Shown: piece by piece, positions 1-8,940 of the stretch
How positions within the stretch are numbered: position 1 is the stretch's first letter
Layout: each line of letters starts with the position of its first letter
Origin: Longimonas halophila
Lineage (GTDB): Bacteria; Bacteroidota; Rhodothermia; Rhodothermales; Salinibacteraceae
Length of the DNA stretch: 64,000 nucleotides
NCBI RefSeq assembly: GCF_002554705.1
Contig: NZ_PDEP01000015.1
Location: 30,464 to 94,463, forward strand
Direction of reading: 5' to 3'
Position numbers and translations under genes: made by a program
Notes under the pieces: model-generated
Database searches by the model: none
Seen by the model: the letters and a program-made list of their open reading frames with translations, nothing else
What the model was told of the DNA's origin: nothing

Positions 1-240
1 CGCTACTTCTTTACGCAGATCAACATCACCAGCATCCAGGAGACGCTCGACCGGCTGGATCTGCCTGCTGAGAAAGCCCACAATGTGATGGACCGCTTTG
101 GCTACACGGGCAACGCCTGCATTGCCATGGCGCTGGCTGATGCTGATGCAAAGAATCTGCTCTCAACGGGCGATCTTGTCTTCCTCATTGCTTCGGGTGG
201 CGGGGCCTCCATTGCGGGGATGGCGCTGGAGTGGGGGTGA
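1..240 (+). CDS. FabH-like beta-ketoacyl-ACP synthase III, C-terminal end (partial)
   Basis: The frame is open from the first base and gives the last 79 residues of a thiolase-fold ketoacyl-ACP synthase III. The stretch GYTGNACIAMALADA matches the conserved GNT(S)A segment that carries the active-site Asn of FabH, and IASGGGASIAGMALEWG is the usual glycine-rich end of the family. FabH condenses an acyl-CoA primer with malonyl-ACP. The catalytic Cys and His lie upstream of the window, so it cannot be said whether this is housekeeping FabH or a specialised paralogue. The symporter and acyl-CoA ligase that follow on the same strand fit a carboxylate or fatty-acid theme. Confidence 0.8.
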   Translation, partial: RYFFTQINITSIQETLDRLDLPAEKAHNVMDRFGYTGNACIAMALADADAKNLLSTGDLVFLIASGGGASIAGMALEWG

Positions 241-281
241 GGTATCTGACTGTACAGGAGTGCTGCGCCTACCGGCGGGGT

Positions 282-458
282 GTCCCTTTTGTCTTGATAC
301 AAAAGGGACTGAAAAAATCAAGGCGGTGAAGAAAACGCCTGATGTCGGCTCTGTTCGCGCTGAAATTTATCGAACTCATTCGCTGACGCGCACTCAAACA
401 AGATAAATTTCGGTCGCGCCCTCTGTGCCTCCATCCGGGCGGCGTTTTCTTCAAGGCC
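282..458. repeat. Nested inverted-repeat element
   Basis: Three sets of inverted arms are visible. A perfect 11-bp stem (282-292 with 299-309, GTCCCTTTTGT) has a 6-base loop. An outer pair, GAAGAAAACGCC near 327-339 and GGCGTTTTCTTC at 441-452, encloses an inner pair, TGAAATTTATC at 361-371 and GATAAATTTC at 402-411. No T-run follows the first stem on either strand, so a simple terminator is unlikely. The layout suggests a non-coding mobile or structured repeat. No second copy is in this window. Confidence 0.6.
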
Positions 459-520
459 AGGCGTTCTCTGCAACGCTGGTCTGCTTACCTCCTTTTGGGC
501 TATGCCCTCTGTAACCGTCT

Positions 521-572
521 GTCATGGTGAGCGGAAGGCGACGAAGGAGCCGAGAGTCGAACCATCATCTCC
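521..572 (-). repeat. Dispersed repeat A, copy 1
   Basis: Read on the minus strand, this begins GGAGATGATGGTTCGACT and ends GCTCACCATGAC. The same two ends occur on the plus strand at 3961-4038 and 61108-61148, with different spacing between them. Confidence 0.6.
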
Positions 573-741
573 TTGGCGTTCAGCAGATACGGCGGGAGAC
601 AGAAGAACTTGCCTACTTTGGAGGAGACCTTCCGACGACCCATCTGCTGAGTGCAGATGCCACGCTCAAGGAGACATTAATCGTGACGGGATGGTGCTGT
701 ACCCCACAACGTGAGTTATCCAACCTACGCAACATACTACC

Positions 742-2271
742 ATGGACCTCTCCGCATTTGGCGAAACCGGCTTTGCGTGGATTTTCTTCGGCATCTACCT
801 GGTGCTCGTGAGCCTGGCTGCGTTCGTGGGGATTAAGAAGATGAGCGGCTTCGCCTCGTTTTCCGTCGGCAGCCGCAACGTAAGCCCCGTATTCGTAGGC
901 ATGTCCCTCGCGGCCAATCTGACCAGCGCCGCCACGTTCATCATCAACCCCGGACTCATCTACCTGTACGGCGTCTCGGGTGTGCTGGGCTACGCGGTGG
1001 CCATGCCGCTGGGCGTGTTTGTGGGACTCATTGTCTTCTCGAAAGCCTTCCGCACCGTGGGCGACGAGGTGACTGCCCTCACCGTGCCGCAGTGGATTGG
1101 TGACCGCTTCAACGACCGGCGCCTCACCATCTTCTTTGCCGTGGCCAGCCTGCTGCAGATCGCCTTTCTCGTGCTCATCACGGTCGGACTCTCGCGCGTC
1201 CTGGCCAGCGTGCTCGGCGTAGATGTCTTCCTGGCGATGGCGTTCGTCATCATCTTCCCGCTCATCTACATCATGTTCGGCGGGGCCAGCGCCCACACGC
1301 TCACCAACTCCGCTCAGGCCATGATTATGATGGTCGTAGCCGTGATTCTCCTGGTCTCCGGCGCGCCCTACTTTGCCGATGGCATCAGCGGCTTTCTTGG
1401 GCAACTTGCCGACATCGACCCGGTGCTCGCGCAACCCACCAATCCCGAGAGCCTGCTCTTTCGCGACTACTTTGAGGTGCTGGCGTGCAACTTTCTAATC
1501 GGCATCGCCATCATCAACCAGCCGCACGTCATGTCGAAAGCGCTCTACCTGAAGAGCGCGCGCGATGTGAACAAGTATCTCGTGAGCGGCATCCTCGTGC
1601 TCATCCTGTTCTTTGCGGTGATCCTCGTCGGCCTCTACGCACGGCTGCTCATGCCCGAAGCCGCCAGCATGATGCCCGACGAGGTCGTGCCCACCTACAT
1701 CGTGGAGGTGTTTGGTCCGTTCGTGCGCGCGGTCATTCTCATCGGACTCGTAGCCGCGGGCTTTTCCACCATGGAGGGTCTCCTCGTCGCCCTCTCCACC
1801 ATCTTCTCGAACGACGTCTACCGCGTCATCGCCAAACGCGCAGGCACGCTCTCCGACGACGAAATCGAGGCCCGCAGCGTACGCTACAGCCGCTATTTCC
1901 TGATTGCCCTGGCGCCTGTGGTCGCGCTCATCTCGTACGGGCAGATCACCAACCCCGAGCTCTCCGTGGCCATTCTCGGACAAAACGGCGTGTATGCGCT
2001 CTTCTCGGCCACGTTTGTGCCCATTCTGTTCGGCATCTTTGCGCGCGGCGTGCCCAAAACCGTCGTGCTCGTATCCGCCACCACCGCCCTGGTCGTGCAC
2101 TTTGGCATGTACTACGGCGAGATCACGATGTACGCCAACAACCCCGCCGTGCCCGCCACCGCCGCGCTGCTCACCAGCACTGCTGTTGCCCTCATGGGCT
2201 ATTGGATCTGGGGCCAACCCGCCCTGCCCGATCCCACCGAGGAGGCCACTGAAGCCGAAGCTGGTGCATAG
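742..2271 (+). CDS. Sodium:solute symporter (SSS family)
   Basis: The 509-residue protein is almost wholly hydrophobic, with about 13 predicted membrane helices, the usual fold and length of sodium:solute symporters. The N-terminal part has the family's FASFSVGSRNVSP segment after the first helix, where SSS proteins carry their 'F..a.R' loop, followed by a helix rich in Ser, Thr and Ala (NLTSAATFI). The C-terminus is a short acidic cytoplasmic tail (EEATEAEAGA). It should use the sodium gradient to import an organic solute across the inner membrane. The substrate is not shown by the sequence. The acyl-CoA ligase 90 bases downstream suggests a carboxylic acid, as in acetate-permease/acyl-CoA-synthetase pairs. 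The start chosen is the first ATG after the repeat-filled spacer. Confidence 0.85.
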   Translation: MDLSAFGETGFAWIFFGIYLVLVSLAAFVGIKKMSGFASFSVGSRNVSPVFVGMSLAANLTSAATFIINPGLIYLYGVSGVLGYAVAMPLGVFVGLIVFSKAFRTVGDEVTALTVPQWIGDRFNDRRLTIFFAVASLLQIAFLVLITVGLSRVLASVLGVDVFLAMAFVIIFPLIYIMFGGASAHTLTNSAQAMIMMVVAVILLVSGAPYFADGISGFLGQLADIDPVLAQPTNPESLLFRDYFEVLACNFLIGIAIINQPHVMSKALYLKSARDVNKYLVSGILVLILFFAVILVGLYARLLMPEAASMMPDEVVPTYIVEVFGPFVRAVILIGLVAAGFSTMEGLLVALSTIFSNDVYRVIAKRAGTLSDDEIEARSVRYSRYFLIALAPVVALISYGQITNPELSVAILGQNGVYALFSATFVPILFGIFARGVPKTVVLVSATTALVVHFGMYYGEITMYANNPAVPATAALLTSTAVALMGYWIWGQPALPDPTEEATEAEAGA

Positions 2272-2277
2272 CTGCTG

Positions 2278-2312
2278 CCCCGTGCGGGCACATCGCCGAT
2301 GTGGCCCCAACG
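2278..2312. repeat. Dispersed double-palindrome repeat G, copy 1
   Basis: It begins 7 bases after the symporter stop. It consists of CCCGTGCGGG followed by the 15-base palindrome CACATCGCCGATGTG and then GCCCCAACG. The same arrangement occurs at 38677-38709 after the tolC stop. It may be an intercistronic hairpin. Confidence 0.65.
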
Positions 2313-2361
2313 AGCGCCCCAACGAGAAGCCCCCAGCTAACGCCCAATCTCACGCCGCCCC

Positions 2362-3861
2362 ATGATTCGTACCGACTGGACCGCCCGCCACGCGCGCTAC
2401 ACGCCCGATGCTCCCGCCCTCGTCTGGGCGCCCACCGGACGCATCTACACGTATGCCGATCTGCACCAACAGGGCGAGAAGCTGGCGCACCAACTCCACA
2501 CGCAACACGACCTCGAACCGGGCGACCGCATCGGCATCCTGGCCGAAAACAGCGTCGAGCACATGCAGCTGTTCGTGGCCGCCCAAAAGGCTGGATTCGT
2601 GCTCGTGCCGCTCAACTACCGGCTCACCGCCTCCGAACTGCAATATCTGGTAGACGACAGCGCGCCCTCCGTATTGTTTTTTGGGGATGCGCAGGCCGAA
2701 ACCGCCCGCACACTCGATCACAGCTTCGATGGGCGTCCCCTGCACGACGTATCGGCCCTCATCGACGACACACCGGCTCCCATCCAGCGCCCTGATGCAT
2801 CCCCCACGCTCGATGATCCGCTGATGATTCTCTACACCTCGGGCACGACCGGACGCCCGAAAGGCGCGATCATCTCGCACGGCATGCTCTTCTGGAACGC
2901 CGTAAACACCGAAATGCGCCTGGACCTCACCAGCGCCGACCGCTCCTTCAACGCCGCCCCGTTCTACCACACCGGCGGCTGGAACGTACTGCTCACGCCC
3001 TTCCTCTTGCACGGCGCCACCACGCACCTGTATCCCGACTTCGATGCCGATACCCTCCTCCGCGACTGCGACACCGAAGACTACACGATTCTGTGGGGCG
3101 TGCCCACCATGCTCAAACTGATGTCCGACAGCGCCGTCTTCGACGAGGTCACGCTCGACACCATACGCTACGCCATCGTCGGCGGCGAGGCGATGCCCGA
3201 ACCGTTGATTCGCACGTGGCAGGCCAAGGGCGTGCCCATTCGACAGGGCTTCGGCATGACCGAGGTCGGCGTAAACTGCTTCTCGCTGCCCGCCCGCGAT
3301 GCCCTCCGCAAGATCGGCTCCATCGGCTTCCCCAACTTCTACATCGACACCAAGGTGGTCGACGATGTGGGCGCGGAGGTGCCCCCCAACACCACGGGCG
3401 AGCTGCTCATGCGCGGCCCGGTCGTCACGCCCGGCTACTGGCAGGACGCCGGCGCCACCGCCGAGGCCATCGACGCCGACGGTTGGTTCCACACCGGCGA
3501 TCTGGTTGAGGTGGATGAGGAGGGCTACTTCTTTGTCGTGGGACGCAAGAAAGAGATGTACATCAGCGGCGGCGAGAACGTGTATCCGGCAGAGATCGAA
3601 GCCGTGCTGCACGAGCACGAGGGCGTGGAGGAGGCCGCTGTCGTGGGCGTGCCCGACGACCAGTGGGGCGAGGTCGGCGCTGCATTCGTATCTGGTACAC
3701 AGCTGGATGCCGACGCCCTGCGCGCGCACTGCACAACGCATCTGGCGCGCTACAAAGTGCCCAAATACATCGAGATCCGCGACGCCCTCCCCAAAGGCCA
3801 CAGCGGCAAAATCCAGAAGACCGCGCTGCAAGAGCAGTTTTCAGCGGCAGCGCAAACGTGA
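2362..3861 (+). CDS. Acyl-CoA synthetase / AMP-dependent ligase
   Basis: This 499-residue class I adenylate-forming enzyme has all core motifs. The A3 P-loop LYTSGTTGRPKGAI is at about residues 158-170, the A5 motif GFGMTEVG is near 300, the A7/A8 hinge GDLVEVDEEGYFFVVGRKKE is near 380-400, and the C-terminal PKGHSGKIQK carries the catalytic Lys. It activates a carboxylic acid with ATP to an acyl-adenylate and then to the CoA thioester, in the cytoplasm. The length and motif spacing fit medium/long-chain or aryl acyl-CoA ligases rather than acetyl-CoA synthetase (about 650 residues). Its likely partner is the upstream symporter. The exact acyl substrate cannot be read from the sequence. Confidence 0.9.
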   Translation: MIRTDWTARHARYTPDAPALVWAPTGRIYTYADLHQQGEKLAHQLHTQHDLEPGDRIGILAENSVEHMQLFVAAQKAGFVLVPLNYRLTASELQYLVDDSAPSVLFFGDAQAETARTLDHSFDGRPLHDVSALIDDTPAPIQRPDASPTLDDPLMILYTSGTTGRPKGAIISHGMLFWNAVNTEMRLDLTSADRSFNAAPFYHTGGWNVLLTPFLLHGATTHLYPDFDADTLLRDCDTEDYTILWGVPTMLKLMSDSAVFDEVTLDTIRYAIVGGEAMPEPLIRTWQAKGVPIRQGFGMTEVGVNCFSLPARDALRKIGSIGFPNFYIDTKVVDDVGAEVPPNTTGELLMRGPVVTPGYWQDAGATAEAIDADGWFHTGDLVEVDEEGYFFVVGRKKEMYISGGENVYPAEIEAVLHEHEGVEEAAVVGVPDDQWGEVGAAFVSGTQLDADALRAHCTTHLARYKVPKYIEIRDALPKGHSGKIQKTALQEQFSAAAQT

Positions 3862-3960
3862 CGGCATCCCAGCCAAGTCATTCCGATCTCGACAGCAGTC
3901 GGGAGACGAATCTCCTGCACCCATGATTTACCCAGATGTGTCGCCGTATCAACCGCCCAG

Positions 3961-4038
3961 GGAGATGGTTCCTCCGACAGTGGGCGGAGCCACAGGGGGC
4001 GGGACTGCGCTCACCATGACATGCTTCGTCGGAGGATA
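3961..4038 (+). repeat. Dispersed repeat A, copy 2
   Basis: It starts GGAGATGGTT and ends GACTGCGCTCACCATGACATG followed by GTCGGAGGA. The two ends match copies at 521-572 (inverted) and 61108-61148, with an internal segment of different length. The rest of the 3862-4119 spacer shows nothing else. Confidence 0.6.
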
Positions 4039-4119
4039 GTCGCCCCCGGACATAAACACTCCTGCATCCACCACACGCTAATTTTGCTACCCTTCGCCTC
4101 CACAAAACCCAACGCACCC

Positions 4120-5067
4120 ATGCTTCGCCTTGCCGTCCTCCTTATCGGATGCACCGCCCTGTTCGCCATGCCCGCCACCGCCCAATCGCCCGAAGTTGAG
4201 CCGCTGCCGCACTACCCGGAGCACGCCCTCGAAACCGTTGTCGTTGACAATGACACGCTCGCCTACCTCGACACCGGCGGCGACGGCCCGCCGCTTGTGC
4301 TGGTGCACGGGCTTGGCTCCAACCTCTCGCTCTGGCGCGACCACATCGAACCGCTCTCCGCAGAGCACCGCGTGCTGGCGCTCGACCTGCCCGGATTCGG
4401 TGTGTCGAGCAAGCACGACGTATCAGGGCGCATGACGGACTTTGCGGATTCGGTGCGTGGGTTCGTGGATGCGCTGGACCTGGCACCCGTCACCTACGTG
4501 GGCGTGTCGATGGGCGGGCAGATCGGTCTTACGCTGGCACTGGGGGCGCCTGAGGTGGTGGAGCGTCTGGTGCTGGTGTCGCCCGCAGGCATCGAAACGT
4601 TCACTGACGAGCAGGCCGAGGCGCTGCGCCAGACGATGACACCGCAGGCCATTGCCAGCGCCGATTCGTCAGCCATCCAGCAGAACACCGCCGCCAACTT
4701 TGCAAGCTGGTCCGACGACTACGCCTGGCTCATCGAACAGCGCCATGCCCTATCCGAGCGCGACGACTTCATGTCGTATGCGCGTGCTAATTCGGCCTCG
4801 GTCGCTGGGATGGTCGATGAGCCCGTGTACGACCGCCTTGGCGATGTAGATCAGCCCACGCTTGTGCTCTACGGTACTGGCGACAAGCTCATTCCCAATC
4901 CGTATCTGAATCCGCAGTGGGATACGCAAGCCATCGCTCAGCGCGCCGAGGAGGCGCTGCCCAATGCAGATGTGCATTTGGTCGACAACGCCGGACACCT
5001 GCTTATGATGGAGCAGCCTGAAGTCTTTCGGGAGCATGTGCGGGCATTTCTGGAGGTGCAGAAGTAG
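4120..5067 (+). CDS. Secreted alpha/beta hydrolase
   Basis: The 315-residue protein starts with a clear signal peptide (MLRLAVLLIG...PATAQS), which is why this ATG is preferred to one 99 bases upstream. The alpha/beta-hydrolase catalytic set is complete: the oxyanion segment VHGLGSN near residue 65, the nucleophile elbow GVSMGGQ (G-x-S-x-G) near 128, the acid Asp in YGTGDKLIP near 253 and His in NAGHLLMMEQP near 292. It should act outside the inner membrane as an esterase, lipase or similar hydrolase. The substrate is unknown. It is convergent with the next gene, whose stop lies only 2 bases away. Confidence 0.85.
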   Translation: MLRLAVLLIGCTALFAMPATAQSPEVEPLPHYPEHALETVVVDNDTLAYLDTGGDGPPLVLVHGLGSNLSLWRDHIEPLSAEHRVLALDLPGFGVSSKHDVSGRMTDFADSVRGFVDALDLAPVTYVGVSMGGQIGLTLALGAPEVVERLVLVSPAGIETFTDEQAEALRQTMTPQAIASADSSAIQQNTAANFASWSDDYAWLIEQRHALSERDDFMSYARANSASVAGMVDEPVYDRLGDVDQPTLVLYGTGDKLIPNPYLNPQWDTQAIAQRAEEALPNADVHLVDNAGHLLMMEQPEVFREHVRAFLEVQK

Positions 5068-5069
5068 CC

Positions 5070-5615
5070 TCAACGCAGCTTGCCAATGACGAGTCCGACG
5101 GTTGCTCCAGCGAAGGAGTCCTCAGGATTGACATTGGCGTGCCCTCCAATCTTGAGGCCCAGCCAATCGATTGGGCGGTAGGGAATCGTAAGGTAAAGGG
5201 TAGCCTGAACGGGCACCCCGACAGTGGTCCAGTTGACCGGTCCAGAGCCAGATAAGGAGCCCTCTCGTTCCCATACCACGGCGACGCCAGTCCCTCCGGA
5301 GGCATGGCCCCAGTCCCAGTTTATCATTCTTCCGTATAAGGGAGCGAGCTCGTACCGAGCATCTGAAAAGAAGCCTTCAGACGTACCGATAAAACGAAGT
5401 CCAAAGAGATGGGACGAACGGGCGTAATTCAGGCTCAGAAGTGTTGCTCCCTCGTCGGGAGTTGTAGGTCCGCCTTCGAAACTGAGCCACGCCCGAATAT
5501 CTTTGTTATTCTGCGAGGAGACCGAGGTGGAATCTTGGGCCGATGCCACGCCCGTGCCTCCCATACAGATGATGATCGAGATTGCGAAAACAGCGTTCTT
5601 TATACATGAACTCAT
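5070..5615 (-). CDS. Secreted hypothetical protein, probable outer-membrane protein
   Basis: Not recognised as a named family. The chosen start gives a signal peptide (MSSCIKNAVFAISIIICMGG...ASAQ), and an upstream ATG at 5651 is possible. The mature part of about 155 residues alternates hydrophobic and polar residues with many aromatic and Gly residues (SLNYARSSHLFGLRFIG, YLTIPYRPIDWLGLKIGGHAN) and ends in a strand finishing LR. This is the look of a small beta-barrel outer-membrane protein. The codon use is more AT-rich than that of its neighbours, and an AT-rich spacer lies upstream, which hints at acquisition or weak expression. Confidence 0.6.
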   Translation of the reverse strand: MSSCIKNAVFAISIIICMGGTGVASAQDSTSVSSQNNKDIRAWLSFEGGPTTPDEGATLLSLNYARSSHLFGLRFIGTSEGFFSDARYELAPLYGRMINWDWGHASGGTGVAVVWEREGSLSGSGPVNWTTVGVPVQATLYLTIPYRPIDWLGLKIGGHANVNPEDSFAGATVGLVIGKLR

Positions 5616-6060
5616 GCTAACGTGCAGAACATCAAGAAGAGCAATGATCATTTAGAGCTTTCCCGCGCACTGCAACAGCCGTTCATGGCTACAGAGAATG
5701 CGCGTCTTCAGAATTAATCTACACATCTCGTTTCCTGGACGCAACACACAGATGGTTCCGCTTTCGAATACGACTGTATACGATTTTCGATACATGTGTA
5801 GATGATTCAGGCATTTGTCTTGTCCAAGGGGACCTGCGCAGTTGTAGCGCTCAAATCGGTATCTCGTCGCGAGGCTCTGTCTCGTGATGCAGTCATCCAG
5901 GGGCACAACAAGCATGACCCTTCGGGCCCCTCTGCCCCGAGTCCTCGCAAGAAATAGCGAAGATCTGAACGAAGTGTGTAACTCCTATCTAAGAATGCGT
6001 TGTGCTATACATCTGATTGCTGTTGAACATACAGAAATGCTTGTTTATGCCCCTACACCG

Positions 6061-6242
6061 TCATCCCAGACGGATGCCGACAGCGGTCGGCAGGCGATCT
6101 GGGATGGAGGGATGCGTTAGCGGAGTGAGTTCGCCCTCAAACGGCGAATGGATTACTTCGTGCGTCGCTTCGCTCGGCTCTGGATCAGCGGCGCCAGGGG
6201 CGCCTTGCCTGTCCTGAACTCGATTCAGGATCTGGATGACGG
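6061..6242. repeat. Dispersed repeat E, copy 1
   Basis: It begins with CATCCCAGA (6062-6070), paired with TCTGGGATG (6098-6106). It ends with TCCTGAACTCGATTCAGGA (6212-6230) and TCTGGATGACG. The second hairpin recurs in variant form at 32663-32685. Confidence 0.55.
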
Positions 6243-6405
6243 GCGTTGGGGGGCTGGGCGACTTCTGAACCTATAGCACAACGCGCTCTAAGACGATTTT
6301 CTGGAATTCCAAATAGCGGTGCTTCACGCCTTTTGCTGCCCGAAACGTCTGCGTTGCTCTCCATTCCGAGCTACGGGACGGTTTTCTATTCCAAGGGAGC
6401 CCAAC

Positions 6406-6451
6406 AAAAAAAACCGCCGGAGCATCGCCTGTGCGGCGGCCCTCCGGCGGT
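6406..6451 (-). terminator. Rho-independent terminator of glnA
   Basis: On the minus strand a 10-bp perfect stem, ACCGCCGGAG (6451-6442) with CTCCGGCGGT (6422-6413), is followed directly by eight T residues (6413-6406). It lies about 55 bases past the glnA stop. Confidence 0.85.
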
Positions 6452-6506
6452 CGGTATGTGTACAGCGGATCGTGTGACACCGCTGCGTATCTCCTAAAAC
6501 CAGACG

Positions 6507-7847
6507 TTAGAACGTTTCGAGGTAGCGCTCCAGCTCCCAGCCGGATACGGAGGCGAGGTACTCGGTGTATTCGACCGTCTTCGCCTCAATAAACTTCTCG
6601 CTAACGTGCGATCCGAGGGCGTCGAGGATGACGTCGTCTTCTTTAAGCGCATTCACCGCCTGCCCGAGCGTGCTGGGCAGCGTTTCGATGCCGCGCTCAA
6701 GGCGGTCGGCCTCGGTGAAGTCGTAGATGTTTTCGCGGACCGGTCCCGGTGCCTCCATGCCCTTCTCGATGCCGTCGAGTCCGGCGTGCAGCATCACGGC
6801 AAGCGCGAGGTACGGGTTGCATGAGGGATCGGGCGAGCGCAGTTCGATGCGCGAGGCCGCCGGTACGCGGGCGGCGGGCTTACGCACGAGGGCCGAGCGG
6901 TTCACGTCGCTCCATGCAATGTAGATGGGCGCTTCGTAGCCGGGTACAAGGCGCTTGTACGAGTTGACCGTGGGGTTGCAGATGGCCGTAATCGCAGGCG
7001 CATGCTCCAGAATCCCACCGAGGAAGGCGTATGCCTCTTCGCTCAGGTTGAACTCGTCGTCATCGTCGTGGAAGAGGTTGGTGCCGCCCTGAAAGAGCGA
7101 CAGGTGCGTGTGCATGCCCGACCCGTTGATGCCGGAAATAGGCTTCGGCATAAAGGTGGCGTGCACGCCGTGGAGTCCGGCCACCGCACGCACCACCGCG
7201 CGGAACGTGGCGATGTTATCGGCAGTGGTGAGGGCGTCGTCGTACTTGAAGTCGATTTCGTGCTGCCCGCGCGCCACCTCGTGGTGACTGGCCTCGACCT
7301 CAAAGCCCATTTCCTGCAGCATATAGATGATCTCGGCGCGAATCTCCTGCGCCATGTCTTTCGGACCCAGGTCGAAGTAGCCGCCCGCATCGTGCGTCTT
7401 AGTGGTAGCGCGGCCGTCCTCATCCTGTTCGAAGATGAAAAACTCCGGCTCGGGTCCGGCATTCAGCTCGTAGCCCATGTCCTTGGCCCGCTGGATGGCA
7501 CGGCGCAGCACAAAGCGCGGATCGCCTACAAAGGGTTCGCCGGTGGTGGTGTTGATTACGTCGCAGATGAGCCGGGCCGACACGGTGCCGTCGGAGCGGC
7601 GGCTGCGCCAGGGCAGCACGGCAAAGGTATCCGGGTCGGGCTCCAGGCGCATATCGGACTCTTGAATCCGCACAAAGCCTTCAATGGAGGAGCCGTCGAA
7701 GTAGATGCCCTCGCTGAACGCTTTCTCGGCCTGGCCTGCCGGAATCGAGACGTTCTTGACGGTCCCGAGAATGTCGGTGAACTGTAGGCGCAGAAAATCT
7801 ACGCCCTCTTCGTCGATGCGATCTAAGATGTCGGCTTTGGTCATCAT
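6507..7847 (-). CDS. glnA: Glutamine synthetase type I
   Basis: The enzyme makes glutamine from glutamate, ammonia and ATP in the cytoplasm. The 446-residue protein has the GSI landmarks in order: FDGSSIEGF near residue 50, the metal-site stretch [14 protein letters not shown] near 130, [14 protein letters not shown] near 245, [17 protein letters not shown] near 295 and [16 protein letters not shown] near 345. The length is that of the shorter GSI-alpha class. The segment [10 protein letters not shown] occupies the position of the adenylylated-Tyr loop of enteric GlnA, but covalent control is not established. The Lrp/AsnC gene 54 bases upstream on the same strand is probably co-transcribed and may set its expression. 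A strong terminator follows. Confidence 0.95.
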   Translation of the reverse strand: MMTKADILDRIDEEGVDFLRLQFTDILGTVKNVSIPAGQAEKAFSEGIYFDGSSIEGFVRIQESDMRLEPDPDTFAVLPWRSRRSDGTVSARLICDVINTTTGEPFVGDPRFVLRRAIQRAKDMGYELNAGPEPEFFIFEQDEDGRATTKTHDAGGYFDLGPKDMAQEIRAEIIYMLQEMGFEVEASHHEVARGQHEIDFKYDDALTTADNIATFRAVVRAVAGLHGVHATFMPKPISGINGSGMHTHLSLFQGGTNLFHDDDDEFNLSEEAYAFLGGILEHAPAITAICNPTVNSYKRLVPGYEAPIYIAWSDVNRSALVRKPAARVPAASRIELRSPDPSCNPYLALAVMLHAGLDGIEKGMEAPGPVRENIYDFTEADRLERGIETLPSTLGQAVNALKEDDVILDALGSHVSEKFIEAKTVEYTEYLASVSGWELERYLETF

Positions 7848-7901
7848 ACGTGGCGTGTAGTCGTAAGGAATGCGAAAACAGGAGGATGCGCAGGGTGCGC
7901 A

Positions 7902-8396
7902 TCATGAGTCGGAGTCGTTGGGCGCAAATGCGTCCATGGGTTCGGTGGGCACAGTACGGGTTTCCTTAAAGGAACTCAGCACAATGCTCGTGGAGGTGCC
8001 CGACACGCCCGGCAGCGCCTGTATTTGGGAGAGAAAGCGCTCCAACGTGGTGGTGTTTTTCGTGCGGATCTTGAGCACATGCGACCCTTCGCCGGTGATG
8101 GAATGCACCTCCAGCACTTCGGGCATGTCCGTAACCTCGTTCACAAACCGGTCGTAGTGCTCAGAGCCATCCACACGCACGCGAATGAAGGCGGTGATGT
8201 CGAGGCGCAGGCGCTTGGCGTCGATCACCGCATGGTAGCCCTTGATGATGCCGTGAGCTTCCAGCTTCCGCATCCGCTCGCTTACCGCCGACACCGACAG
8301 CCCCACCTCGTCGGAGATGGCGTTGCGCTGCATGCGTCCGTCACGCTGCAAGAGCGCCAGGATCTGCGCGTCGATCGTGTCGAGGCTGTATCCCAT
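7902..8396 (-). CDS. Lrp/AsnC family transcriptional regulator
   Basis: The 164-residue protein has an N-terminal winged helix-turn-helix (DTIDAQILALLQRDGR...ISDEVGLSVSAVSERMRKLE, residues 6-50) and a C-terminal RAM ligand-binding domain (about 70-145; MPEVLEVHSITGEGSHVLKI). This is the standard feast/famine regulator plan. These proteins sense amino acids and bind upstream of metabolic genes. Its position just 5' of glnA suggests control of nitrogen assimilation and of itself. The acidic tail after residue 150 is longer than in many Lrp proteins. A sigma70-like promoter lies 36-64 bases before the start. Confidence 0.9.
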   Translation of the reverse strand: MGYSLDTIDAQILALLQRDGRMQRNAISDEVGLSVSAVSERMRKLEAHGIIKGYHAVIDAKRLRLDITAFIRVRVDGSEHYDRFVNEVTDMPEVLEVHSITGEGSHVLKIRTKNTTTLERFLSQIQALPGVSGTSTSIVLSSFKETRTVPTEPMDAFAPNDSDS

Positions 8397-8431
8397 GAAC
8401 CGTTTGCTTTATTATTTTTGGTTACAGGCTA

Positions 8432-8460
8432 ACAATACACGATTATTTTCGGCTTGTCAA
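8432..8460 (-). promoter_or_regulatory. Sigma70-type promoter for the lrp-glnA operon
   Basis: On the minus strand TTGACA (8460-8455) and TATTGT (8437-8432) are separated by exactly 17 bases. They lie 35 bases before the lrp ATG in an AT-rich stretch. The match to the consensus is the best seen in the window. Confidence 0.65.
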
Positions 8461-8586
8461 GCATAAACAGAAAAAATATTGTGCAAAGGATTTGGTAGCG
8501 CTTCCAAAAAGGACTCGTGTCACAACGATGTAAGATGTGGGTGCTTGTGCATGCGTAGCAGCGCCGCTGTGCGTGGCGGTGCCGGT

Positions 8587-8639
8587 GCGGACGTCTCCGG
8601 CAGGGCTGACGGGAGCAAACGGGGGACTGTTCGCCTCAG
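8587..8639 (+). repeat. Dispersed repeat B, copy 1
   Basis: This 53-base unit begins GCGGACGTCTCCGGC and ends GTTCGCCTCAG. It aligns without gaps to 59234-59286 with about seven mismatches. Confidence 0.75.
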
Positions 8640-8818
8640 GGGATGGACGTGTGAAGGGGGGACGTCTATCCGTCCATCCTTACATCCGTCCATCCCCATA
8701 CGAGGCCGAAGGGCGACTGACGAAGTATATCTGGTTGCAGAGAAGCGACACTGCAATGATGCAACCGGATTTGGTATCCTACGACCCATGCACGACGCCA
8801 AACTTCAACACTCTCGAG

Positions 8819-8940
8819 CCCCTTCTCCCTCGGGGAGAAGGACAGGATGAGGGGTGTATCTCTTCTGATTTGCAACTCCTGCCCGCTGGCAGCCTGATTC
8901 CTCTCACCCTTGTTCCCTCTCCCTGGAGGAGAGGGAGACA
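8819..8940. repeat. Pyrimidine/purine hairpin repeat D, copy 1
   Basis: CCTTCTCCCTCGGGGAGAAGG (8821-8841) is a strong hairpin, and CCCTCTCCCTGGAGGAGAGGG at about 8917-8937 is a second. Similar C-rich/G-rich elements occur at 42803-42896 and 57967-58083. Confidence 0.55.

Larger units (their letters stand above)
241..741. other. Intergenic region with structured and dispersed repeats
   Basis: No convincing gene lies in these 500 bases. They hold a nested inverted-repeat element (282-458) and one inverted copy of a dispersed repeat (521-572). Both are listed separately. The open frames here use codons unlike the neighbouring genes. Confidence 0.6.
5652..6506. other. Long intergenic region with repeats and the glnA terminator
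   Basis: About 850 bases without a credible gene. The first 400 bases are AT-richer than the rest of the window and show no clear signal. A dispersed repeat fills 6061-6242, and the glnA terminator lies at 6406-6451. Confidence 0.6.

Noticed and set aside
2350..3831. Long open frame of 493 residues on the minus strand
   Set aside because: It lies opposite the acyl-CoA ligase, which has all family motifs. The minus-strand protein is His/Gly/Val-rich with no domain, as expected from antisense of GC-rich codons.
5652..5915. Minus-strand open frame of 87 residues upstream of the hypothetical outer-membrane gene
   Set aside because: No family match, no plausible start signal and a composition unlike the neighbours. 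It is more likely AT-rich spacer.
8660..8700. Short repeated TCCGTCCATCC units, considered as a CRISPR-like array
   Set aside because: Units are about 11-14 bases with no spacers and only two or three copies.
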